Shown here piece by piece: positions 20,811 through 26,378 of a stretch of 26,378 bases of DNA; the first letter of the stretch is position 1; each line of letters opens with the position of its first letter. The DNA is from a virus. The stretch lies in IMG/VR virus record IMGVR_UViG_3300012936_000139, positions 1 to 26,378 of that record, one strand, 5' to 3'. The notes beneath the pieces were generated by a model. That model made no database searches and was not told where the DNA came from. It saw nothing but the letters and a program-made list of their open reading frames with translations. The position numbers and the translations under genes were made by a program.

Positions 20811-21354
20811 AACATTTGATTGGACCCACCTAATTACTGAAGATGATAGGTCTTCTATTATAGAAGATATTAGATCTATCATCAATCAAGGCGATTATTA
20901 TAAAAATGCTCCTAAATACCAAACTACAATGGAAGTATTTTCTATTAAAAAACCACACTGGTCAAAGTTACGTATGAGTTTTTATTGGAGTTGTTTTGCT
21001 TTTAATAAAGGTGAAGTGCCAATCAAACATATAAAAAGCTGGGGTGTAATGACCAGTAGCAAATGGGCCGAGGAAAGAGATAATCTTTGGCACCATCATG
21101 CTTGGTACGCAAACGCTACCTTGCCCAGATTAAGTGGAATTTTTTATCTTAAGGTACCTAGTGAAAACCTAGGAGATATAGAATGTGGCACAGAGTTTGC
21201 TCCTAAAGGTGTAGAGGATCCAGAAAGATTTTGGACACCTCCATTAATAGGACATTGGATAATATATCCAGCAGAATTATATCATAGACCAGGACTTTTA
21301 AAGAGTGAAGACGAAAGATTTGTTGTTGCCGCTGATTTAGGATGGGAAGTATAA
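20803..21354 (+). CDS. Putative 2OG-Fe(II) oxygenase-like protein
   Basis: 183 residues overlapping peroxiredoxin by 8 bases. The core LWHHHAWYANATLPRLSGIF, GTEFAP, GHWIIYPAELYHRPG and ERFVVAADLGW fits a cupin/2OG-oxygenase fold: metal ligands among H97-H99 and H161, R172 for the co-substrate. The usual acidic second ligand is not obvious. Similar to phage proteins annotated as putative oxygenases. Substrate unknown; coupling with peroxiredoxin suggests a shared stress or modification setting. Confidence 0.65.
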   Translation: MYETFDWTHLITEDDRSSIIEDIRSIINQGDYYKNAPKYQTTMEVFSIKKPHWSKLRMSFYWSCFAFNKGEVPIKHIKSWGVMTSSKWAEERDNLWHHHAWYANATLPRLSGIFYLKVPSENLGDIECGTEFAPKGVEDPERFWTPPLIGHWIIYPAELYHRPGLLKSEDERFVVAADLGWEV

Positions 21355-21357
21355 ATA
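21350..21357 (+). promoter_or_regulatory. T4-late-like box TATAAATA abutting a start codon
   Basis: A perfect T4 late box ends immediately before the ATG at 21358. A start 5-7 bases downstream would fall between ATG 21358 and ATG 21367, favouring the second ATG on a late transcript. Confidence 0.5.
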
Positions 21358-21573
21358 ATGGATAATATGGATAAGGTTACACAATATAAAGCTGAAGATA
21401 TCTTTTTTGAAGATCCAAATGATCCTACTAAAAAGATAATGAAGATTCCAGATGAAATTTTGAAAAAGAAAGGCTGGAAAGAAGGAACAAAAGTAAAAGT
21501 GTCAGTAGGCGATCAAGGCACTGTAATAATTGAAGAAGTAAAGGATGAAACTAAGCAAGAATCCACTGATTAA
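21358..21573 (+). CDS. AbrB/SpoVT-like small protein
   Basis: 71 residues. The centre (MKIPDEILKKKGWKEGTKVK and VSVGDQGTVIIEEV) has the swapped-hairpin AbrB/MazE pattern: I-P-x-E-I-L-x-x-x-G-W-x-E-G-x-x-V. The same type is found in many marine T4-like phages. A DNA-binding regulator is possible; an antitoxin without a toxin gene is unlikely. ATG 21367 is an alternative start. Confidence 0.72.
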   Translation: MDNMDKVTQYKAEDIFFEDPNDPTKKIMKIPDEILKKKGWKEGTKVKVSVGDQGTVIIEEVKDETKQESTD

Positions 21574-21577
21574 ATAC
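21570..21577 (+). promoter_or_regulatory. T4-late-like box TTAAATAC
   Basis: TTAAATAC overlaps the preceding stop, upstream of the small membrane protein at 21621. Confidence 0.45.
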
Positions 21578-21620
21578 ATAGTACATTTGCGTATGTTATA
21601 CGCAGATATAAGGGGTCATC

Positions 21621-21875
21621 ATGGCAAAAGATGGAACTATGAGCCAGGAGATCACTATATGGGCCGGTCAAAAGATAGGAGAAAACATGTCAACAAAAGA
21701 TGATCAAGGAAAATTAGAAGTATCAGTTCGTGTATTAGGAAACGAACTAGTGGCACTTAAAATGACTGTAGATGACTTTAAAATGAAGTGGTTAGTGCTA
21801 GGAGTCATAACAATCGTAGCTTTAGGTTGGGCAGCCGGCGAATTTGGGCCTGATTTAATAGGCATGTTTAATTAA
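21621..21875 (+). CDS. Small membrane protein with two possible starts
   Basis: 84 residues from ATG 21621 (AAGGGG upstream). An internal ATG at 21687 has a better ribosome site (AGGAG, 6 bases) and would give 62 residues. The C-terminal part LGNELVALKMTVDDFKMKW runs into a membrane segment (LVLGVITIVALGWAAGEFGP). The pattern G-N-E-L-V-x-L-K is seen in other marine phage membrane proteins. Function unknown. Confidence 0.68.
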   Translation: MAKDGTMSQEITIWAGQKIGENMSTKDDQGKLEVSVRVLGNELVALKMTVDDFKMKWLVLGVITIVALGWAAGEFGPDLIGMFN

Positions 21876-21916
21876 TTTACCAAAAAACTTGACTTTAACT
21901 CTATATTTGCTATAAT
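21870..21916 (+). promoter_or_regulatory. Predicted promoter with conserved upstream element
   Basis: TTGACT (21889-21894), a 16-base spacer and TATAAT (21911-21916). Upstream AATTAATTTACCAAAAAAC nearly repeats that at 9274. It drives the metalloprotease at 21946. Confidence 0.72.
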
Positions 21917-21945
21917 AAGTATATATTAGCAAATAGGTGAGATTT

Positions 21946-22416
21946 ATGAATATTCATGTTAAAGGCGGGTCAAAATCACAAAAAAAGCACATTAAAAGTA
22001 TGGTTGAATTTTGTGTGGGCAAAATGATGCCTAGAATGAGTAATCTTGAATTTAATATACATATCAAAAATTTCGGCAAAGACGACAGTTGGGGATATTG
22101 TATCCCATCGGATTATGCTGATGCTATTAGACCAAGAGAATTTGATATAGAAATTAATAAACAGGCAAAACTACGTAGAATGCTTGAAACCCTAGCTCAT
22201 GAAATGGTACATGCAAAACAATTTGCAAGAGGTGAACTGTACGAGAGCTCAAGAACAAACAAGCATAGATGGCAAGGCAGATGGTTATCAAAGGAACCAG
22301 GATATTGGGATCAACCATGGGAAATAGAAGCACACGGTAGAGAGTGTGGTCTTTTTATTCAATGGGCACAGGCAAATAAATTAGGCACAAGAAAGTGGAC
22401 ACATGACAAAGTTTAA
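21946..22416 (+). CDS. Zinc metalloprotease, SprT-like
   Basis: 156 residues from ATG 21946, which has AGGTGAG 4-5 bases upstream (GTG 21937 overlaps that site and is rejected). The zincin motif is H85-E86-x-x-H89 in LETLAHEMVHAKQFA, with E128 in WEIEAHGRE as likely third zinc ligand. Related small metalloproteases occur in T4-like marine phages; the substrate is unknown. The next gene overlaps by 14 bases. Confidence 0.82.
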   Translation: MNIHVKGGSKSQKKHIKSMVEFCVGKMMPRMSNLEFNIHIKNFGKDDSWGYCIPSDYADAIRPREFDIEINKQAKLRRMLETLAHEMVHAKQFARGELYESSRTNKHRWQGRWLSKEPGYWDQPWEIEAHGRECGLFIQWAQANKLGTRKWTHDKV

Positions 22417-23077
22417 AACTCAAGATGTATTAGCAGTTGCATACGCCGCATATAGAAAAAACAAAGGTTATGTAAAAGATACTTTCAGGTTCAGTGAGCC
22501 AACTAATGAAACTGCATTTTCTAATAAAGATTATGTAAAATATCAAATGGTTCCAGAGCATCGTCCACAGGACTTCAAGCCACTTGTAATTACAGAAGAT
22601 GATTACAGAGGTGTAGAGGATGCTTTGAAACATTTTCGTAGATATACTTTAGGTATTTTAGCAAACAATTTAAATAACTTTCAACAGGATATGATTGATG
22701 CTATACTTGTTGAAGATGTAAATTCAAACAAGCTAGGCATTTTAGCATATGTACCAGAGCTTGTATCTCGTGAACTAAAAGAAAACAGTCTTAAGAAGTC
22801 ACTTAGAACACTTTATAGAAATAGTAACTATATTGGAGAACCTAAAGAAGATTTTGAAGGTGTTGTTTGTGTTTTGGCTGAAAATTATATTGCAGATTAC
22901 GAAAAATTCGTGTATACTTGTGATTATATGGGAAACGTTGTTTCATTTTGGTCTAAGTATCAGTTGCAAACAGGCGATCGTAGAAGAGTAAAAGCAAAGA
23001 TTAAAAGCCATGTTAAAAATAGATTGTTTGAAGTAAATGAAACACAATTAAATTATGTGAAAATGTATAAGGTATAA
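22403..23077 (+). CDS. Conserved phage protein of unknown function
   Basis: 224 residues beginning MTKFKTQDVLAVAYAAYRKN. The C-terminal half (LAYVPELVSRELKENSLKKS, NSNYIGEPKEDFEGVV, GNVVSFWSKYQLQTGDRRRV, NETQLNYVKMYKV) is a domain I have seen in other T4-like and marine phage hypothetical proteins; beta strands with K/R could indicate an OB-like fold, not shown. Start overlaps the metalloprotease. Confidence 0.78.
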   Translation: MTKFKTQDVLAVAYAAYRKNKGYVKDTFRFSEPTNETAFSNKDYVKYQMVPEHRPQDFKPLVITEDDYRGVEDALKHFRRYTLGILANNLNNFQQDMIDAILVEDVNSNKLGILAYVPELVSRELKENSLKKSLRTLYRNSNYIGEPKEDFEGVVCVLAENYIADYEKFVYTCDYMGNVVSFWSKYQLQTGDRRRVKAKIKSHVKNRLFEVNETQLNYVKMYKV

Positions 23078-23078
23078 A

Positions 23079-23312
23079 ATGAAAATAAAATATGAACAAA
23101 AGTGTAAAGTAATTTGTAATGATAACGACAAAGAAGTAGAAGCTGACATAATGTCTTTTACTCCTGAAAGCAGACTCATAGTTGCTATTGCTGGTAACAA
23201 AATTCAGCTAAATTATAACAACCACGGAATGTATATAGGCAATAAAGTGGGAATGGAGTTTATAAGTGAAGGACCAAAAAGTTATGAAATCAATATGGGG
23301 AGAGTACGTTAA
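23079..23312 (+). CDS. Small hypothetical protein
   Basis: 77 residues of beta-type pattern ([54 protein letters not shown]). It starts one base after the preceding stop and overlaps the clpP start by one base. Similar short proteins occur near clpP-like genes in marine phages by my recollection, but I cannot name a family. Confidence 0.7.
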   Translation: MKIKYEQKCKVICNDNDKEVEADIMSFTPESRLIVAIAGNKIQLNYNNHGMYIGNKVGMEFISEGPKSYEINMGRVR

Positions 23313-23896
23313 TGCCTAATTTAGTTCCTGTAGTTATTGAAAAAGAAAGTCGTGGCGAACGTTCATATGACATTTATTCTAGGCTTTTAAAAGATAGAAT
23401 CATCATGCTTGATACAGATGTCAATCAGATGAGTGCGAGTTTGATCGTTGCACAAATGTTATTCTTAGAGTCGGCTAATAAAGAAAAGCCAATTAATTTT
23501 TATATTAACAGCCCAGGTGGAAGTGTTACAGCAGGCATGAGTATATACGATACTATGCAATTAATTAAATGTCCTGTGCATACTATTGTTATTGGTATGG
23601 CGGCTTCAATGGGTAGTTTTTTAGCAAGTGCTGGAGAAAAAGGTAAAAGAATGGTGTTGCCTAATTCAAGGCATATGATCCATCAACCACTTGGCGGTAC
23701 ATCAGGACAAGCAAGTGATGTTGAGATCCAGTACAAAGAATTACAATTTTGGAAAGATAGATTGACAGAGTTGTATGCAAAACACACTGGTCAGCCTGTA
23801 GACATATTACAAGCTGATATGGATAGAGATAATTTTATGAGTGCAGAAAAGGCAGTAGAATATGGACTCGCAGATCGTATCATCGAAAGTCGCTGA
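23312..23896 (+). CDS. clpP: ATP-dependent Clp protease proteolytic subunit
   Basis: 194-residue serine peptidase that forms the degradation chamber used by ClpX or ClpA. The triad is intact: S99 ([16 protein letters not shown]), H124 ([20 protein letters not shown]) and D173 ([19 protein letters not shown]). The [16 protein letters not shown] block is present. Length equals mature ClpP, with little or no propeptide. No ATPase gene is visible in the window, so it would use the host ClpX or ClpA. Its start overlaps the preceding stop by one base. Confidence 0.97.
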   Translation: MPNLVPVVIEKESRGERSYDIYSRLLKDRIIMLDTDVNQMSASLIVAQMLFLESANKEKPINFYINSPGGSVTAGMSIYDTMQLIKCPVHTIVIGMAASMGSFLASAGEKGKRMVLPNSRHMIHQPLGGTSGQASDVEIQYKELQFWKDRLTELYAKHTGQPVDILQADMDRDNFMSAEKAVEYGLADRIIESR

Positions 23897-24155
23897 ACTA
23901 AAGGGTATTCCTACCCTTGATGAATTAAACAATCAGCTTAGAGAATCAGTACTAGTCGTTACGTTTAACAAGCTAGACGGTGACGAACGTATAATGACAT
24001 GTACAAAAAAGTTTGAGCTTATTCCAGAATCCAGCAGACCTAAGACTGACAAAGAACCTCCAAAAGGTAATGTAACAGTTTGGGATTTAAATGCTAAAGG
24101 ATGGCGATCATTTAAGTATGATCGTGTAACAAAAGTAGAAACAGGAGAATCATGA
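23862..24155 (+). CDS. SH3-like (DUF2693-type) phage protein
   Basis: 97 residues. The core [20 protein letters not shown] and [17 protein letters not shown] match the T4-like phage family with V-T-F-x-K-x-x-G-x-x-R-x-M-x-C-T and a V-W-D end, known as an SH3 beta-barrel-type protein of unknown function. The first 12 codons overlap clpP by 35 bases; no better start is visible. Confidence 0.8.
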   Translation: MDSQIVSSKVAELKGIPTLDELNNQLRESVLVVTFNKLDGDERIMTCTKKFELIPESSRPKTDKEPPKGNVTVWDLNAKGWRSFKYDRVTKVETGES

Positions 24156-24569
24156 GTGAAAAATATTTTTGTAATTGGATTAGTAATTGGTGCTAGTATG
24201 ATTACCAATGGTGCTATTGCACACACATCTGATGTATCTATACAGGATCACTATAAAACTGTTATTGACAGAACACCATACGAAGTTGAAGTATGTACTG
24301 CTGTCGAGACAAACAAAGGTCCTACTATTGGTGGTTTAGATGTGCAAGGTGCAATTATTGGCGGCATTATCGGTAATCAAATTGGTGACATGAAAGGTAA
24401 CGGTGCCGCAGGTGCTCTTATCGGAGGATTGTTAGGAGGAGAAAAAACTCCAACTAATAAATGTGTAATTGAAACTAGATACAACGAAACATCTAAGAAT
24501 GTCTACAGTCATAGCACTGTGACTTTTAGTGCTAATGGCAGGGACTATTCAGTAAGGTTTATAAAATGA
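24156..24569 (+). CDS. Exported glycine-zipper protein
   Basis: 137 residues from GTG 24156, directly after the preceding TGA, with AGGAG upstream. A signal peptide ends near NGAIA-HT. Residues 67-92 are a glycine zipper (GAIIGGIIGNQIGDMKGNGA, then AGALIGGLLGG), like 17-kDa-antigen/OmpA-type outer-membrane lipoproteins, here without a lipobox. Cys residues flank the zipper. Insertion into the outer membrane is inferred. Its stop overlaps the next possible start (ATGA). Confidence 0.78.
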   Translation: MKNIFVIGLVIGASMITNGAIAHTSDVSIQDHYKTVIDRTPYEVEVCTAVETNKGPTIGGLDVQGAIIGGIIGNQIGDMKGNGAAGALIGGLLGGEKTPTNKCVIETRYNETSKNVYSHSTVTFSANGRDYSVRFIK

Positions 24570-25102
24570 TAAACTTTGTTAGGAGGATGGGCAGGACGGT
24601 AATGCAGCGGATTGCTAATCCGTACTACGTGTATAAGCGTAGAGTGGGTTCGACTCCCACATCCTCCGCCATTTTTGTGTGTTTTCTTTTAGCAAGTTGT
24701 CATCCTGTGTTTGCTTACGATGATATAATTGAACAACTAAACGATTATGTTATTGTTGAAGTAGATACAAATGAATGCAAAAGAGATAGAAAGTCAGATG
24801 GCTGGTACATGCCTTGGGCTAATAAGATACATTTCTGCAAAGAAAATATTATCCAAGGCTGGCCAAAAGAAAAACACGAAAGCGTTTTTAGAAAAGTTTT
24901 ACTTCATGAGGCTGTTCATGTAGCCCAAGATTGTAAAGCTGGTTTCAACAATAATCATTTGCACAATATAAGTGTAAATGTAGAAGTGCCTGATTATGTT
25001 GCTAAACGTTATAGCAAAGACAGGCATACAATCGAAGCAGAAGCATTTTCTTATTGGCACAAAGGTGATAAACCTTTGGCGTTAGTAAGAAAATATTGTT
25101 AG
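24566..25102 (+). CDS. Zincin metalloprotease, frame running through the tRNA-Ser gene
   Basis: The frame is open from ATG 24566 (ATGA overlap with the previous gene) through the entire tRNA-Ser to TAA. The certain part starts after the tRNA: IFVCFLLASC is a signal/lipobox-like stretch (L-A-S-C), then YDDIIEQLNDYV, with the zinc motif H114-E115-x-x-H118 in VLLHEAVHVAQDC and E157/E159 as third ligand. GTG 24677, six bases after the tRNA CCA, is the alternative start but has no ribosome site. Membrane-anchored or periplasmic metalloprotease; substrate unknown. Confidence 0.7.
   Translation: MINFVRRMGRTVMQRIANPYYVYKRRVGSTPTSSAIFVCFLLASCHPVFAYDDIIEQLNDYVIVEVDTNECKRDRKSDGWYMPWANKIHFCKENIIQGWPKEKHESVFRKVLLHEAVHVAQDCKAGFNNNHLHNISVNVEVPDYVAKRYSKDRHTIEAEAFSYWHKGDKPLALVRKYC
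24582..24671 (+). tRNA. tRNA-Ser(GCT)
   Basis: Acceptor GGAGGAT (24582-24588) pairs with ATCCTCC (24661-24667), discriminator G and encoded CCA follow. The anticodon loop TTGCTAA has anticodon GCT (codons AGC/AGT). A long variable arm (CTACG...CGTAG) and the T-arm GTGGGTTCGACTCCCAC confirm serine. Confidence 0.95.
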
Positions 25103-25178
25103 GCTGGTGTAGCTCAATTGGTAGAGCAGCTGATTTGTAATCAGCAGGTTGCGGGTTCGAGTCCCATCACCAGCTCCA
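25103..25178 (+). tRNA. tRNA-Thr(TGT)
   Basis: Acceptor GCTGGTG (25103-25109) pairs with CACCAGC (25168-25174), then T and encoded CCA. D-arm GCTCAATTGGTAGAGC, anticodon stem-loop GCTGATTTGTAATCAGC (anticodon TGT, codon ACA), T-arm with GGGTTCGAGTCCC. Very close to bacterial tRNA-Thr(TGT), so recently host-derived or strongly conserved. Confidence 0.96.
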
Positions 25179-25198
25179 TTTTTCAAAGGAGATAAAAC

Positions 25199-25396
25199 AT
25201 GTTAACATTTGGCGTTGTCGTTCTGGCATTATGGTCTATGGACAACAGAGAATATATTGATACAATGAATGAGCAATTAGCTCAAGGATATAAATGGGAG
25301 CAAATCGAATGTAGAGCTCCTGACAATTCATTGCCTCATATTGCAATAGAAACACCAATTGGCAACAAATACGTTTGTCACAAACTCAAAAAATAA
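25199..25396 (+). CDS. Small exported or membrane-anchored protein
   Basis: 65 residues: hydrophobic start MLTFGVVVLALWSM, then a soluble part with two Cys (QIECRAPDNSLPHI, NKYVCHKLKK). AAAGGAG stands 7 bases before the ATG, just after the tRNA-Thr. Unknown family; it resembles the other small Cys proteins in layout but lacks their F-x-S-x-x-x-C motif. Confidence 0.65.
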   Translation: MLTFGVVVLALWSMDNREYIDTMNEQLAQGYKWEQIECRAPDNSLPHIAIETPIGNKYVCHKLKK

Positions 25397-25399
25397 TAT

Positions 25400-25564
25400 A
25401 TGATGTATATATGTCTTACGGCTATGTTACTAGTTCTTTCAGTAACATTAGCCGTAATTGTAAGATTTACTTTTGTTTTGAAACAAAATGTTATGCACAA
25501 TAGATGCCATACGGACGGTATAAATATTGAGGACTTGCACGGTCACACAGAACCGCACGTATGA
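25400..25564 (+). CDS. Very small membrane protein
   Basis: 54 residues from ATG 25400 (or 25403): one membrane helix (YICLTAMLLVLSVTLAVIV), a basic stretch and a His-rich tail (HNRCHTDG, DLHGHTEPHV). No ribosome site; it starts three bases after the previous stop. Layout favours a real gene, moderate certainty. It contains a late-type box at 25519. Confidence 0.5.
   Translation: MMYICLTAMLLVLSVTLAVIVRFTFVLKQNVMHNRCHTDGINIEDLHGHTEPHV
25519..25526 (+). promoter_or_regulatory. T4-late-like box TATAAATA
   Basis: A perfect late box 45 bases before the DHODH-like gene, inside the small membrane protein gene. Confidence 0.45.
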
Positions 25565-25570
25565 GATACT

Positions 25571-26272
25571 ATGATTTTTATTGCCGCACCATTTGGAAAC
25601 TATATACACCGTAAAGATACTGTTAGTGTTACGGGAACATTTACTGTAGATCCACGTCCTGGCAGATTAAAAGCAATAATTAAAACTCTACGATATACCA
25701 AACAGGGTTGGAGGAACAAATTAGGTTTACGTAATCCTGGTTTACATGCTGGTATGTTTAAAACAAGTTATAATGATGTGCTAAGTGTAGCGGCTATAAA
25801 TCCTACAGATTGGACAAAAATACAAATGGCAATAAGCACACAACGTAATATAGAATTGAATGTAAGTTGTCCTAATTTAGATTCACATGACGACACAACA
25901 ACTTGGGAAAGTTTTGAAAAGTTTCCCGAAAGAATGACAGGCGATTACTGTATTGTAAAGATTCCTCCAACGAGTAGCGAAGAATTGATTGATAAAATAG
26001 TAGATATGGGATATACACAGATACATGCAAGTAATACCTTGCCAACAGACAAAGGTGGATTAAGTGGTAAAACACTTGTTCCTTATACACTAAAAATTAT
26101 ACAGTATATAAAAAACAAGTATTCAAATATAGAAGTAGTAGCAGGTGGTGGAATCACTTCACCACAAGATGCACAAACATATTACGATGCAGGTGCTGAT
26201 CATATCAGTTTAGGATCGGTATGTTTCACACCTTGGAAAATAAAAAAAATTATTCACTTGACTAATTCTTAA
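25571..26272 (+). CDS. Dihydroorotate dehydrogenase-like flavoprotein (short)
   Basis: 233 residues, shorter than the ~310 of class 1 PyrD. Class 1 features can be read: TGTFTVDPRPGR, IELNVSCPN with C100 in the place of the catalytic Cys, VKIPP with K130 (FMN lysine), IHASNTLPTDKGGLSGKTLV, and the FMN phosphate loop VVAGGGITSPQDA with AGADHISLGS. It would oxidise dihydroorotate to orotate in pyrimidine synthesis, or be a related oxidoreductase; the compact size leaves the substrate open. No clear Shine-Dalgarno sequence is visible. Confidence 0.82.
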   Translation: MIFIAAPFGNYIHRKDTVSVTGTFTVDPRPGRLKAIIKTLRYTKQGWRNKLGLRNPGLHAGMFKTSYNDVLSVAAINPTDWTKIQMAISTQRNIELNVSCPNLDSHDDTTTWESFEKFPERMTGDYCIVKIPPTSSEELIDKIVDMGYTQIHASNTLPTDKGGLSGKTLVPYTLKIIQYIKNKYSNIEVVAGGGITSPQDAQTYYDAGADHISLGSVCFTPWKIKKIIHLTNS

Positions 26273-26286
26273 ATATTAGTTATATT
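26258..26286 (+). promoter_or_regulatory. Predicted promoter for tRNA-Trp
   Basis: TTGACT (26258-26263), a 17-base spacer and TATATT (26281-26286), starting in the last codons of the DHODH-like gene. Transcription would begin a few bases before the tRNA at 26298. Confidence 0.65.
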
Positions 26287-26297
26287 AAAATTAATAC

Positions 26298-26372
26298 ATA
26301 GGTATAGTGTCAATGGTAGCACGTCGGTCTCCAAAACCGAAAGTAGGAGTTCAAATCTCTTTACCTATGCCA
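26298..26372 (+). tRNA. tRNA-Trp(CCA)
   Basis: Acceptor ATAGGTA (26298-26304) pairs with TACCTAT (26362-26368), discriminator G and encoded CCA (26370-26372). Anticodon stem TCGGT/ACCGA with loop CTCCAAA, anticodon CCA. T-arm AGGAG-TTCAAAT-CTCTT has one G-U pair. Discriminator G fits tryptophan. Confidence 0.92.
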
Positions 26373-26378
26373 ATTTTA

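Noticed and set aside
21358-21573. Toxin-antitoxin pair built on the AbrB-like protein
   Set aside because: Neighbouring genes are an oxygenase-like protein and a small membrane protein; no toxin-like partner is visible.
1-26378. CRISPR arrays, insertion sequences, integrase or attachment sites
   Set aside because: No regularly spaced repeats, transposase, integrase motif or tRNA-end duplication was seen.

Overview
The window (26,378 bases, A+T-rich, almost every gene on the + strand, stop and start codons often touching or overlapping) reads as part of the genome of a T4-like marine myovirus. The probable host is a SAR11/Pelagibacter-type alphaproteobacterium. This is inferred from gene content: class Ia ribonucleotide reductase with glutaredoxin, Hsp20, a phage bS21, several 2-oxoglutarate/Fe(II) oxygenases, small conserved marine-phage proteins, and a tmRNA of the permuted two-piece type typical of Alphaproteobacteria. 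No capsid, tail-sheath or terminase gene is recognisable here, so the assignment to a T4-like phage rests on the accessory and replication genes and on T4-type late promoter motifs.

Layout. 1-3.7 kb: nucleotide reduction (nrdA, 5' end outside the window; nrdB; a 2OG-Fe(II) oxygenase; glutaredoxin; an Sm-like small protein). 3.75-6.05 kb: a histone-H1-like small protein, a membrane protein, a permuted split tmRNA whose two pieces flank a 62-codon gene, an AzgA-type purine permease and a strong terminator. 6.07-12.9 kb: a lysozyme-like virion or wall-active protein, small proteins, two cell-wall hydrolases (SleB-like and Bax-like), a secreted protein, three partly nested lipoproteins and a large membrane/coiled-coil protein. 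12.8-15.5 kb: bS21, a second oxygenase, GMP reductase. 15.5-17.7 kb: a stress/pigment operon hsp20-clpS-heme oxygenase-bilin reductase. 17.7-20.2 kb: a possible PD-(D/E)XK protein, membrane and small proteins, and the only minus-strand gene (DUF3307-like), which overlaps a plausible + strand gene. 20.2-26.4 kb: peroxiredoxin, a third oxygenase, an AbrB-like protein, a zinc metalloprotease, ClpP, a glycine-zipper protein, tRNA-Ser(GCT), a second zincin, tRNA-Thr(TGT), a dihydroorotate-dehydrogenase-like protein and tRNA-Trp(CCA).

How it may work together. The phage carries a translation and proteolysis kit (tmRNA, bS21, three tRNAs, ClpS, ClpP, Hsp20), a nucleotide supply kit (RNR, glutaredoxin, purine permease, GMP reductase, DHODH-like protein) and a two-step heme-to-bilin pathway. 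Two promoter classes can be read directly: host-type TTGAC(A/T)-N16-18-TATA(A/G/T) promoters, and T4-late-like (A/T)TAAATA(C) boxes, several so close to the start codon that the mRNA would be leaderless. At the tmRNA and hsp20 loci the two motif types overlap. The most unusual features are the protein gene inside the permuted tmRNA locus, the combination of tmRNA with ClpS and ClpP, the heme oxygenase/bilin reductase pair in a probably non-cyanobacterial phage, and an antisense gene pair. All functions are predicted from sequence by eye; no database search was run.
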